In this document: piece by piece, positions 29,300-38,849 of the stretch
How the letters are laid out: each line of letters starts with the position of its first letter
Numbering within the stretch: position 1 is the stretch's first letter
Notes under the pieces: generated by a model
Told to the model about the DNA's origin: nothing
Database searches by the model: none
What the model saw: the letters and a program-made list of their open reading frames with translations, nothing else
DNA from: an uncultured Lachnospiraceae bacterium
Lineage (GTDB): Bacteria > Bacillota > Clostridia > Lachnospirales > Lachnospiraceae
Direction of reading: 5' to 3'
DNA: 64,000 nucleotides
NCBI GenBank assembly: GCA_947177165.1
Contig: CAMWTP010000009.1
Coordinates: 32,761-96,760 of the forward strand
Translations under genes and position numbers: made by a program

Positions 29300-30292
29300 A
29301 TGACAAAGATAAAAATGACAATAAACAGGTTCATTAGAAGGCTGAGTATCAGGAAGAAATACAAGGACGCTCTTTTCAGGAGATGTTTTGAGGATAAGAA
29401 GGATCTGTTGGAGCTCTATAATGCGCTGAATGGGACAGACTATGAAGATGCAGACGAGCTTAAAATCACAACACTTGAAGACTGTATTTACCTGTCATAC
29501 AAGAACGATTTGTCGTTTATCATATCGGCAACTTTAAATCTTTATGAGCATCAGTCAACATACAATCCGAATATGCCGATACGCGGACTGATTTATTTTG
29601 CAAGGATATATGAGGCATACATAAAAGAAAACAAACTGAGTATATATGGCAAAACGCTCGTGAGTCTGCCTGAACCCCGGTATGTGATCTTTTATAATGG
29701 CAGGGATGACGAACCTGACTGGCAGGAGCTCAGGCTGTCGGATGCATTTAAAAAAGAGAACGAAGAGGATGGCGGGACAGCAAAGGAACCCGCGCTTGAA
29801 TGCATTGCGGTGATGCTGAACATCAATTACGACCATAATAAAGAACTTCTGGACAAGTGTAAAAGACTCCACGATTATGCATATTTTGTCAGTGAGGTAA
29901 ATAGAAATACGGCAAAGGGATATCCATACGAAAAGGCAATCGGTCTGGCCATGGAGCAATGCGTGAAAAATGACATTCTAGCGGATATTCTCGGAAAACA
30001 TAGAAGTGAGGTGTTGAATTTGTTGTTGAATGAGTTTGATGTGAAGAGTTATGAAAACTGGATTCGAAATGAGAGCAGGGAAGAGGGAAGAGCGGAAGGA
30101 ATATTATTAGGTAAGGCATATGGAATCATAGAATTGCTGGATGACATCGGAGAAGTGCCCGATTCCTTAAAAAACCTGATCATGGAACAAAATAACCTTG
30201 AGGTTTTAAGGATGTGGCATAAGGCGGCAGCAAAGGCGCAGTCTGTCGAGGAGTTTGAAAGGGCAGTTGGGTTGGTAAAATCAGAGGTTTAG
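29300..30292 (+). CDS. Rpn/PD-(D/E)XK nuclease family transposase-like protein
   Basis: 'KYKDALFRRCFEDKKDLLELYNALNGTDYEDADEL' N-terminus typical of Rpn-like proteins. Confidence 0.75.
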   Translation: MTKIKMTINRFIRRLSIRKKYKDALFRRCFEDKKDLLELYNALNGTDYEDADELKITTLEDCIYLSYKNDLSFIISATLNLYEHQSTYNPNMPIRGLIYFARIYEAYIKENKLSIYGKTLVSLPEPRYVIFYNGRDDEPDWQELRLSDAFKKENEEDGGTAKEPALECIAVMLNINYDHNKELLDKCKRLHDYAYFVSEVNRNTAKGYPYEKAIGLAMEQCVKNDILADILGKHRSEVLNLLLNEFDVKSYENWIRNESREEGRAEGILLGKAYGIIELLDDIGEVPDSLKNLIMEQNNLEVLRMWHKAAAKAQSVEEFERAVGLVKSEV

Positions 30293-30324
30293 GATGATGA
30301 TAATCAGGAGGGAGTGGAATCGTA

Positions 30325-31557
30325 ATGCGTTCGATGGGTGTTTATATTCATATTCCTTTCTGTGTCCGAAAATGTGTTTACTGCGATTTTCTGTCAGCGC
30401 CAGCGACAAGACAGAGACAGCAGGAGTATATAGAAGCGCTCAAAAGAGAGATAGTACACGAGGCAAAACGGTATGCCGGATATATTGTGAAAACAATATT
30501 CTTTGGAGGCGGGACACCTTCTATATTGGAGGCGGGAGAGATCGCAGAAATTCTTGCTTGTCTGGGGAAATATTACCAGATTGATGCTGCTGCTGAGATT
30601 ACGATGGAGATGAATCCGGGGACAGCGGATAGTGACAAGTTATTGAAATTGCAACGATCCGGGATAAACAGACTGAGTATCGGACTGCAGTCCGCAGACG
30701 ATAAAGAGCTGGAGCTGTTAGGACGTATACATACATATCAGGATTTTATTCGTACATATCAACAGGCAAGGGAGGCTGGAATTCGAAATATTAATATAGA
30801 TTTGATGTCAGCGTTGCCAGGACAGGATATGAAAAGCTGGGTGCGAACGCTTGGGACAGTGGTAGCGCTGCAGCCAGAGCACATATCGGCCTACAGTCTG
30901 ATCATTGAGGAGGGAACACATCTGTATGACAAATTAGACGAATATCCGTCTGTGCCTGATGAGGATGAGGACAGGCTGATGTATCAGGCGACCAGACAGA
31001 TTCTCGCAGAAAACGGCTATCACCGCTATGAAATATCAAATTATGCGAGAGAGGGATACGAGTGCAGGCATAATTGTATCTATTGGCAGCGCGGAATCAG
31101 ACATACGGCGGATTATGTTGGCTTCGGACTGGGGGCTGCATCCTTGGTAGATAATGTTCGTTGGAAAAATACAGATAATATGAAGCAGTACCTCTATGCG
31201 TTTAACAGGGATAAGGAAACGGAATGTGATAAGCTCATTGCAGGAGGAGCGGACAAAACCGTAAAAGGGCAGGGAGATGGAAAGGAAAATCTAATTGAAC
31301 ATATTAAAAAAGATGTACAGAAGTTATGTCATAATGACTGGATAGAAGAATTTATGTTCCTGGGGATGCGCATGACAAATGGTGTGTCTAAGCAGGAATT
31401 TGCCGATAGTTTTGGCGTTGGGATGAGTGAAATTTATGGCGATGTTTTGTGTAAGTGGGAGAAACAGGGAATGCTGATACAGAGTGGAGACAGTGTAAGA
31501 CTGACAGATGCAGGAATTGATATCAGCAATATGATACTGGCAGATTTTTTGTTATAA
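30325..31557 (+). CDS. hemW: Radical SAM heme chaperone HemW
   Basis: 'YIHIPFCVRKCVYCDFLS', 'FFGGGTPS', 'GLQSADDKELELLGRIH'. Confidence 0.95.
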   Translation: MRSMGVYIHIPFCVRKCVYCDFLSAPATRQRQQEYIEALKREIVHEAKRYAGYIVKTIFFGGGTPSILEAGEIAEILACLGKYYQIDAAAEITMEMNPGTADSDKLLKLQRSGINRLSIGLQSADDKELELLGRIHTYQDFIRTYQQAREAGIRNINIDLMSALPGQDMKSWVRTLGTVVALQPEHISAYSLIIEEGTHLYDKLDEYPSVPDEDEDRLMYQATRQILAENGYHRYEISNYAREGYECRHNCIYWQRGIRHTADYVGFGLGAASLVDNVRWKNTDNMKQYLYAFNRDKETECDKLIAGGADKTVKGQGDGKENLIEHIKKDVQKLCHNDWIEEFMFLGMRMTNGVSKQEFADSFGVGMSEIYGDVLCKWEKQGMLIQSGDSVRLTDAGIDISNMILADFLL

Positions 31558-31626
31558 TTATTGAGTTCGAGACAAAATGATATCAAAAATAGATAGCGAT
31601 AGTGATATATCATGAGGAGGACAGGA

Positions 31627-31971
31627 ATGGAAAAGGAACTGACACACGGTGAGATGCACAAAGAGGGCATTGCGCATGATCATACACACGAACACGGACA
31701 TTCACATACGCATACACACAGGGAAACAAAGGCTGTTCTGAACAGAATGTCCAAAATCATCGGTCACATGGAGGCTGTAAGGACGATGGTGGAAAATGGC
31801 AGGGACTGCAGTGAGGTATTGATACAGCTGGCAGCGGTAAAGTCGGCAATCAGCAGTGTAAGCCGTGTAATATTAAAAGACCATATTGATCATTGTATTG
31901 TAGATGCAGTGCGAGAGAACGATACAGAATCAATTGAAGAGCTGAAAAAAGCAATTGATAAATTTTTGTAG
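31627..31971 (+). CDS. CsoR/FrmR-family metal-sensitive transcriptional regulator with His-rich N-terminus
   Basis: 'RMSKIIGHMEAVRTMVENGRDCSEVLIQLAAVKSAISSV' DUF156 core; N-terminal HDHTHEHGHSHTHTH. Confidence 0.92.
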   Translation: MEKELTHGEMHKEGIAHDHTHEHGHSHTHTHRETKAVLNRMSKIIGHMEAVRTMVENGRDCSEVLIQLAAVKSAISSVSRVILKDHIDHCIVDAVRENDTESIEELKKAIDKFL

Positions 31972-31990
31972 GAAAGGCTGGGTATCATAT

Positions 31991-32425
31991 ATGAAAGAAG
32001 CACAGAAAAGTATGATTCTGTACTATGTACAGGATGAAAAGAAGAAGATACAGATGGAGGTGCTTGGCATGAGTATGTCCATCTCGACCAGGCAGCTGAA
32101 GCCATCGGACCTGAATACGCAGGTTGGCGTTCTGGTTGGATTGAAGAACATTACACCACTGGACTTGTCGCAGGTGGAGAAGGCACCAGCGATATTCTGT
32201 ATGCCGGAGGTTATCATTTTTTCAGGATTACCAGATAAAAAGCTGGATGAATTTTTATTCTCATATAAGAAAGTAGGACTTACTCCGACAAAGCTCAAGG
32301 CAGTCGTTACGCCCAAAAATGTCAATTGGACATTGTATCAGCTGATCAGGGAGCTTTCCGCTGAGCGGGCACAGATAGAGGGGACTGTTAAGAGACTTTC
32401 AGAGGCAAAAAAGGAAAGGGAGTAG
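31991..32425 (+). CDS. DUF3783-like protein
   Basis: Length and sequence 'AIFCMPEVIIFSGLPDKKLDEFLFSYKKVGLTPTKLKAVVTPKNVNWTLYQLIRELSAE'. Confidence 0.7.
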   Translation: MKEAQKSMILYYVQDEKKKIQMEVLGMSMSISTRQLKPSDLNTQVGVLVGLKNITPLDLSQVEKAPAIFCMPEVIIFSGLPDKKLDEFLFSYKKVGLTPTKLKAVVTPKNVNWTLYQLIRELSAERAQIEGTVKRLSEAKKERE

Positions 32426-32437
32426 GAGCGATTTATT

Positions 32438-32995
32438 ATGCATATCGATTTACTGAAACATGAGGACAACTGGCAGGATATCAAGGATTCTGCCATGAAT
32501 ACGATCAATAAGACAACGGGAAAATATCCCGATTCCGAGTGGAAACGAAAACTCATCATGTCAGAACATTCTCCGATCAGGCGCATGCGGTTTTACTGGC
32601 GGTGGAAGGATTTGAAGTCGTGGGTGAGTGTCCATATGGTGCGGCACAAGATTGGAATTGAACATTGGGTATCGACACAGCGGAGTGACAGAACCGGTGT
32701 GAGCCGGGATGAGCTTCCGCAGGGGTCACTGGTCAATCATGCCTGCGAGGCAGATGCGCAGGCACTGATCAATATCAGCCGCAAGCGGCTGTGCAGCTGT
32801 GCGAGTCCGGAGACGCGGGAGGCGTGGCAGCTTGTCAAGGATGAGGTTGCAAATACAGAACCAGAACTTGCAAGCTGTATGGTGAAGGAATGCATTTACA
32901 GAGGTTTCTGTCCGGAAATGTTTTCCTGTGGATATCATAAGACAGAGGCGTACCAGAAGGAGCTCGCCGAGTACCGAAAAGGGATTAACGAGTAG
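32438..32995 (+). CDS. ThyX-like (FAD-dependent thymidylate synthase fold) protein, divergent motif
   Basis: 'HMVRHKIGIEHWVSTQRSDRTG' resembles the ThyX RHR-x7-S region. Confidence 0.55.
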   Translation: MHIDLLKHEDNWQDIKDSAMNTINKTTGKYPDSEWKRKLIMSEHSPIRRMRFYWRWKDLKSWVSVHMVRHKIGIEHWVSTQRSDRTGVSRDELPQGSLVNHACEADAQALINISRKRLCSCASPETREAWQLVKDEVANTEPELASCMVKECIYRGFCPEMFSCGYHKTEAYQKELAEYRKGINE

Positions 32996-33153
32996 ATTTG
33001 TATTAAATACGGAAATCACTGCATTCACGCAAAAACCATTGTGTGAAATGAAATTGTGCGGTAAAGTGTACTTATCAGGAATGGAAGAGGTTTTTGCAGC
33101 TATGAATGTACGGAGATAGCTGCAGGCTTTCTGATAAGGAAGGAGGAGATATC

Positions 33154-33594
33154 ATGATGAACACAATGGTATGGCTGGCTGCTATGATTATACTCATCAT
33201 TATTGAGATTGTGACGGTAGGACTCACCACGATCTGGTTTGCAATCGGAGCGCTGGTGGCAATCATTGTCTCTATGCTTGGTGGGGGAATCATACTCCAG
33301 CTGACAGTATTTTTGCTGGTATCACTTGGCATGCTGATATTCACGAGGCCCTTGGCGATAAGGTACATAAACAATTCGCGTACAAGGACAAATTACGAGG
33401 GTATCATCGGTAAGGTAGTGAGGATCACGCAGGATGTCGACAACATTGCTGACCAGGGCTGTGCCGTCGTAAATGGTCAGGAATGGACAGTCCGGTCAGT
33501 TGACGACAAATGCAAAATTGCAGCGGGGAGTCTGGTAAAGGTCGTCGATATTAAAGGTGTGAGACTTGTTGTTGAAAGGTATGAGGAGGAGTAA
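33154..33594 (+). CDS. NfeD family protein
   Basis: N-terminal TMs then C-terminal OB-fold-like 'GKVVRITQDVDNIADQGCAVVNGQEWTVRS'; adjacent to an SPFH gene. Confidence 0.87.
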   Translation: MMNTMVWLAAMIILIIIEIVTVGLTTIWFAIGALVAIIVSMLGGGIILQLTVFLLVSLGMLIFTRPLAIRYINNSRTRTNYEGIIGKVVRITQDVDNIADQGCAVVNGQEWTVRSVDDKCKIAAGSLVKVVDIKGVRLVVERYEEE

Positions 33595-33596
33595 CT

Positions 33597-34511
33597 ATGG
33601 CTTATATTTTATTGGGTATTGCAATTTTTCTTGTTGTGATTTTCGCAGCAAATGTACGTATTGTACCGCAGGCATCGGCATATGTTATCGAGCGTCTCGG
33701 CGGGTATAACACCACATGGAGCGTCGGACTCCGGTTCAAAGTTCCTTTTCTTGACAGGGTTGCCAAGAAAGTGAACTTAAAGGAACAGGTAGTGGATTTC
33801 CCGCCACAGCCTGTAATCACAAAGGATAACGTTACAATGCAGATTGACACGGTTGTCTTTTTCCAGATTACAGATCCGAAGATGTATGCATATGGTGTGG
33901 ATAATCCGATTATGGCGATTGAAAAGCTGACAGCGACAACACTGAGAAATATCATCGGTGAGATGGAGCTTGACCAGACATTGACATCAAGGGAGATTAT
34001 CAATACAAATATGCGTTCGGCGCTTGACGTTGCCACAGATCCATGGGGTATCAAGGTGAACCGTGTAGAGCTGAAGAACATTATCCCTCCGGAAGCCATC
34101 AGAAATGCGATGGAGAAGCAGATGAAGGCAGAGCGCGAGAGACGTGAGGCGATTCTTCGTGCAGAAGGTGAGAAGAAGTCGACAATCCTTGTCGCAGAAG
34201 GCCAGAAGGAATCTGCAATTCTTGAGGCAGAGGCGGAGAAGCAGGCAGCAATTCTTCGTGCAGAGGCTGAAAAGGAGAGAAAGATCCGCGAGGCGGAAGG
34301 TCAGGCAGAGGCAATCCGCATTGTGCAGATGGCAAATGCGGAAGGTATTAAATTTCTGCGTGAAGCAGGCGCTGACGATGCGGTGCTTACCATCAAGAAG
34401 CTTGAGGCATTTGAGAAGGCTGCAAACGGCAGTGCTACAAAGATTATTATTCCCTCGGAGATTCAAGGGGTGGCAGGACTCGCGAAATCAGTCGGAGAGA
34501 TTTTGAAATAA
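33597..34511 (+). CDS. SPFH/Band 7 (slipin/stomatin-like) protein
   Basis: 'RIVPQASAYVIERLGGYNTTWSVGLRFKVPFLDRVAKKVNLKEQVVDFPPQPVITKDNVTMQIDTVVFFQI'. Confidence 0.95.
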   Translation: MAYILLGIAIFLVVIFAANVRIVPQASAYVIERLGGYNTTWSVGLRFKVPFLDRVAKKVNLKEQVVDFPPQPVITKDNVTMQIDTVVFFQITDPKMYAYGVDNPIMAIEKLTATTLRNIIGEMELDQTLTSREIINTNMRSALDVATDPWGIKVNRVELKNIIPPEAIRNAMEKQMKAERERREAILRAEGEKKSTILVAEGQKESAILEAEAEKQAAILRAEAEKERKIREAEGQAEAIRIVQMANAEGIKFLREAGADDAVLTIKKLEAFEKAANGSATKIIIPSEIQGVAGLAKSVGEILK

Positions 34512-34622
34512 GTACCAGACAAACAGCATCGCCTGAATGATGCCCAAAGCATTACGAGTGCATGCAATTATTGCACAGAAACGTCTCTGCGGAAAAAGGT
34601 ATCAGAAGGGATCGCGTGAAAT

Positions 34623-35378
34623 ATGAAACAGGAGGAGACAACGGACATGACAAGGATATTGATACTGGAGGACAGTAAGGACTGCTTAAAAGCGATTACT
34701 GTGATGGTAGAGAGTGTATCCGAGCATGTGCATGCTGTTCCGGTAAATAGTCTGAAGGAGGCAAGGGCTGCGCTCGAAGATACAGCGCAGCCGCCCTTTC
34801 AGGCTTTTTTGCTTGACATTAATTTGGATAGTGACAACAACGATGACATTTCAGGGATAACCTTTGCGCGGGAGATACGTATGAGAAAGGAGTATGTATT
34901 CACACCGATTATCATGATTACCTCGCTGGCAAACATGGAACTGACTGCGTACAGAGAGCTCCACTGTTACCAGTATCTTGTAAAACCGTACAATGAGGAG
35001 GATATTCAGAAGCTTGTGGGAAAGCTGCTGTTTCTGTCCCAGCAGGGGGAGACAAGGGATGCGTTTGTGGTTGTGAAGAAGGACAGTATTAATTACAAAT
35101 TGTTTTGTAAGGACATCGTGTGTATCAAGGCAGTGCCAAGGGGAGTCAATTTCGTGCTCTTAAAAGAAGAAATGAAGATTTTGTACCTTTCTATAAAGCA
35201 GCTTTTGGAAAAACTTCCGGGCGACAAATTTTTGCAGGTACATCGCATGTGTGTTGTAAATCAGGATTATATAGATTACGTAGATACTGTTAACGGACTG
35301 ATTTGTATGAAAAATGGCGAACAGGTGGAAATCGGTATTACATACAAGAATGAGATTAAGAAAAAACTGCGAATGTGA
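34623..35378 (+). CDS. LytTR-family response regulator (AgrA-like)
   Basis: Receiver 'RILILEDSKDCLKAI', 'AFLLDINLD'; C-terminal LytTR 'DKFLQVHRMCVVNQDYIDYVDT'. Confidence 0.92.
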   Translation: MKQEETTDMTRILILEDSKDCLKAITVMVESVSEHVHAVPVNSLKEARAALEDTAQPPFQAFLLDINLDSDNNDDISGITFAREIRMRKEYVFTPIIMITSLANMELTAYRELHCYQYLVKPYNEEDIQKLVGKLLFLSQQGETRDAFVVVKKDSINYKLFCKDIVCIKAVPRGVNFVLLKEEMKILYLSIKQLLEKLPGDKFLQVHRMCVVNQDYIDYVDTVNGLICMKNGEQVEIGITYKNEIKKKLRM

Positions 35379-35476
35379 CAGCCGCTAAAAGAAAATGAAA
35401 GACATTACTGTATATAATGGCATAATTTATTATTTTGAGTCAGGTGTCAAATCTGAAATAAAGGGAGTGTATCGCA

Positions 35477-36325
35477 ATGGCTGAGCTTGGCAGAAAATTT
35501 TTGTACAGAATCTTTTGTGTGGTTGCGCTGATTATAACACTATATCTGTTAGTTGACTTATATCTTAGTCGTACACTGGATGTCAAGGTGATGGTTCTGT
35601 TTGGCATTGTCTTTTCTGTCATTCTGTTCGGACTGCTGGATTGGGCACAGAACTATGCGGCACTGCGGCGTCAGGAACAGGAGCTGAAAATATACAAGCT
35701 CTACATAAAGCCGATGGAGGAGTTGACAAAGGATATCAGGGCGCGGCAGCATGAGTTTGACAATCATATGAATGCAATACTCAATATGCATGTGACGATA
35801 GCGGATTACAGTGAGCTAGTGGAAGCGCAGTCGGCGTACTGCAAGGACATTTATGAGGACAAATCGCGCTGCAATCCGGCTCTTCTGCGGATATCTGACA
35901 AGATACTGGCCGGATTCCTGTACAGTAAGATTATCAGCGCGCCCGGATATATCGATATCGACATTCAGGTATTGAGTCAGGAAATTGTGACACCGGTGTC
36001 AGAACATGCGCTGGTTGAAATCATAGGAACGCTCACAGACAATGCATTTGAGGCAGCGTCACCCAGGAAAAATAAAGTGGAGATGGTGCTGGATGCTCAA
36101 AATGATAAACTGATCTTTGCGATTAAAAATCAGGTGGAAAATCTGACAATGGGTGAGATTGCCCACTTTTTTGAAAAGGGATACACGACGAAGGACAACC
36201 GCGGAGACAGGGGGCTTGGACTCTACCAGGCAAACCAGATTGCAAAACGCCACAAAGGGGAGATTACGGTGGAGTTGTCAGAACAGGAAGATGGGCAGGA
36301 GATCTGCTTTTGTGTGAAGATATGA
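35477..36325 (+). CDS. GHKL-domain sensor histidine kinase (AgrC-like C-terminus)
   Basis: 'RQHEFDNHMNAILNMH', 'LVEIIGTLTDNAFEAA', 'RGDRGLGLYQANQIAKRHKGEI'. Confidence 0.92.
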   Translation: MAELGRKFLYRIFCVVALIITLYLLVDLYLSRTLDVKVMVLFGIVFSVILFGLLDWAQNYAALRRQEQELKIYKLYIKPMEELTKDIRARQHEFDNHMNAILNMHVTIADYSELVEAQSAYCKDIYEDKSRCNPALLRISDKILAGFLYSKIISAPGYIDIDIQVLSQEIVTPVSEHALVEIIGTLTDNAFEAASPRKNKVEMVLDAQNDKLIFAIKNQVENLTMGEIAHFFEKGYTTKDNRGDRGLGLYQANQIAKRHKGEITVELSEQEDGQEICFCVKI

Positions 36326-36510
36326 TGATTGCAGGTTATTGGTTAGACATACACATAAGTAGAGGGATTATTACGATTTGCGGGTCAGGAATGCGCTGAA
36401 CTGCGCATTTCGTGAGAATATGATTCCGAGGGGCGGTTTTTGTGAAGCAAAATTTTGAATATCGCCCTGAATCGTAACGAGGGAATTCTTGTGCTGTATA
36501 TAAAATAGTT

Positions 36511-36539
36511 GACAATATGGCATATATACCATATTATAG
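36511..36539 (+). promoter_or_regulatory. TTGACA-N17-TATTAT promoter with ATATGG/CCATAT inverted repeat in the spacer
   Basis: -35 at 36511-36516, -10 at 36534-36539; IR 36517-36536, consistent with HigA autoregulation. Confidence 0.7.
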
Positions 36540-36566
36540 ACATATAAACACAGAAGAAGGGGCAGG

Positions 36567-36841
36567 ATGGATCAATTTAGAGTAGAATTTTATGAAGATC
36601 GAAACGGAGACAGACCAGCAGAATTATTTTTGGATTCTTTAGATATTAAAATGAGAACCAAATTGGTTATGATAATGAAAGTACTGCAGGAAAAAGGAGG
36701 GTTTTATATTTCTTTTATCGTGGGGGAAAGATAATTGTGACAAATGGTTTTGTCAAGAAAACACAAAAAACTCCTGTGGAAGAAATTGAAAAGGCAAAAA
36801 AATACAGAAAAGATTATTTGGAAAGGTATGGTGAATCATAA
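36567..36841 (+). pseudogene. HigB/RelE-superfamily (Gp49-like) toxin with internal deletion and frameshift
   Basis: 5' part MDQFRVEFYEDRNGDRPAELFLDSLDIKMRTKLVMIMKVLQEKG; 3' part in another frame RVLYFFYRGGKIIVTNGFVKKTQKTPVEEIEKAKKYRKDYLERYGES*. Confidence 0.85.
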
Positions 36842-36842
36842 C

Positions 36843-37136
36843 ATGAAAACACTTGATGCATATTTGGATGAACAGTTACAAAATGATGAATTCAGGGAAG
36901 CGTGGGAAGACAGCCAGCCTGAGATGGATGTAATTCGTGCAATGGTAGACGCCAGAATATCACAAAACCTTTCACAGAAAGAACTGGCCGAGAGAACAGG
37001 AATCAATCAGGCTGATATCAGTAAATTGGAAAACGGGACAAGAAATCCATCTTTAAAATTGTTAAAAAGACTTGCTGATGGAATGGGAATGACATTAAAA
37101 CTGGAATTTGTTCCCAAAAAGTCTACGCAGGTATAA
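36843..37136 (+). CDS. HigA-like XRE antitoxin (intact)
   Basis: MKTLDAYLDEQLQND...ISQNLSQKELAERTGINQADISKLENGTRNPSLKLLKRLADGMGMTLKLEFVPK. Confidence 0.9.
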   Translation: MKTLDAYLDEQLQNDEFREAWEDSQPEMDVIRAMVDARISQNLSQKELAERTGINQADISKLENGTRNPSLKLLKRLADGMGMTLKLEFVPKKSTQV

Positions 37137-37171
37137 ATAAAATTATTGATGATGAGAGGAGGCGCAGATAC

Positions 37172-37900
37172 GTGCTGGAATTAAAGAATATATCCTACCA
37201 TGTCGAGGATGAGAACGGTAAGGATATATTGAACCATATTAACTTAAAAATAGACGACCGGTTTACTGCAATCACCGGACCAAATGGTGGAGGAAAATCC
37301 ACTTTGGCCAAGATGATTGCAGGCATCATACAGCCGACGGAGGGACAGATTTTCTTTGAGGGGCAGGATATCACCGAAATGTCCATCACTGACAGGGCAA
37401 ACCTGGGCATCAGCTTTGCATTTCAACAGCCAGTAAGATTTAAAGGGATTACAGTCCTTGATTTAATCAGACTGGCAGCGGGGGATAAACTCAGCGTGGA
37501 AGGTGCATGCAAATATCTCTCAGAAGTGGGGCTTTGTGCGAGGGATTATATCAGCCGCGAGGTGAACGCCAGTCTTTCCGGCGGGGAACTCAAACGGATT
37601 GAGATTGCGACTGTGATCGCCAGAGGTATGAAGCTGTCCGTGTTCGATGAGCCAGAGGCAGGGATTGACCTTTGGAGTTTTCAGAATCTGATCAAAGTAT
37701 TTGAGAAGATGCATGATAAGACACAGGGAAATATTGTGATTATCTCGCACCAGGAGCGCATTCTGAACATTGCGGACAAAATCGTGGTGATTGCAAACGG
37801 CGAGATACAGAATACAGGGACGAAGGAGGAGATACTGCCGGGACTGTTGAACGGCAATCTTGAGTGCAGACATAATGCGGGAGGTTGTATACATGGATGA
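37172..37900 (+). CDS. SufC-like ABC ATPase
   Basis: Walker A GPNGGGKST, 'LSGGELKRIEIATVIARGMKLSVFDEPEAGIDLWSF'; followed by a SufB/D-like gene. Confidence 0.88.
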   Translation: MLELKNISYHVEDENGKDILNHINLKIDDRFTAITGPNGGGKSTLAKMIAGIIQPTEGQIFFEGQDITEMSITDRANLGISFAFQQPVRFKGITVLDLIRLAAGDKLSVEGACKYLSEVGLCARDYISREVNASLSGGELKRIEIATVIARGMKLSVFDEPEAGIDLWSFQNLIKVFEKMHDKTQGNIVIISHQERILNIADKIVVIANGEIQNTGTKEEILPGLLNGNLECRHNAGGCIHG

Positions 37901-38810
37901 GATTCAGAAGACATTATTGATGCAAGTGGCAGATTTGCATGAAGTACCGGCGGGCGCTTACAATATCCGTTCCAATGGAGAGTCCGCGGGAAGGCGTTCG
38001 ACAGAGCATATTGAGATTGTCCCGAAAGAGGATAAGCCGGGGATTGACATCTTTATCAAGCCCGGAACAAAAAAGGAGAGCGTGCATATTCCGGTACTGA
38101 TGACGCAGACTGGGCTCAAAGAACTGGTTTACAATGATTTTCATATCGGAGAGGACTGTGATGTCACGATTGTGGCCGGCTGCGGTATTCACAACGGCGG
38201 CGATAAGGCGAGTGAACATAGTGGTATTCATTCCTTTTTTATCGGAAAAAACGCCAAGGTGAAATATGTGGAGAAACATTATGGCTCTGGTGAAGGCACT
38301 GGCGAGCGTGTGATGAATCCGGAGACGATCGTAAGCATGGATGAGGACAGCTACATGGAGATGGACACTGTGCAGATACGGGGAGTGGATTCCACGGACA
38401 GGGTTACGCGGGCAAAGCTTGGAAAGGGTGCACAGCTTGTCATCAGAGAAAAGCTTATGACACATGGAAAGCAGAAAGCCACGACAAATTTTTATGTGGA
38501 TCTGGACGGGGAAGATTCCAGCACAAATGTGATTTCCCGTTCGGTGGCAAAGGACTCGTCGGAGCAGGTATTTTATTCCCACATTAATGGAAATAACAAG
38601 TGTGCAGGCCACTCCGAGTGCGATGCGATTATCATGGATAACGCGGTGGTGCGCGCGATACCAGAGATTACAGCAAACAATATTGACGCAAGCCTGATTC
38701 ACGAAGCGGCAATCGGAAAAATCGCAGGAGAGCAGCTGATTAAGCTTATGACGCTGGGGCTCACAGAGGCACAGGCGGAGGAGCAGATCGTAAATGGATT
38801 CTTAAAATAG
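37893..38810 (+). CDS. SufB/SufD-like scaffold protein (short form)
   Basis: Overlaps sufC-like gene; 'SRSVAKDSSEQVFYSHINGNNKCAGHSECDAIIMDNAVVRAIPEITANNIDASLIHEAAIGKIAGEQLIKLMTLGLTEAQAEEQIVNGFL'. Confidence 0.9.
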   Translation: MDEIQKTLLMQVADLHEVPAGAYNIRSNGESAGRRSTEHIEIVPKEDKPGIDIFIKPGTKKESVHIPVLMTQTGLKELVYNDFHIGEDCDVTIVAGCGIHNGGDKASEHSGIHSFFIGKNAKVKYVEKHYGSGEGTGERVMNPETIVSMDEDSYMEMDTVQIRGVDSTDRVTRAKLGKGAQLVIREKLMTHGKQKATTNFYVDLDGEDSSTNVISRSVAKDSSEQVFYSHINGNNKCAGHSECDAIIMDNAVVRAIPEITANNIDASLIHEAAIGKIAGEQLIKLMTLGLTEAQAEEQIVNGFLK

Positions 38811-38849
38811 TACAAATACAAAACACACAAAGGAAAGAGAGGTATCTTT

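Noticed and set aside
37914-38702. Antisense ORF of 262 aa opposite the sufB-like gene
   Set aside because: Shadow ORF of a confidently identified gene.
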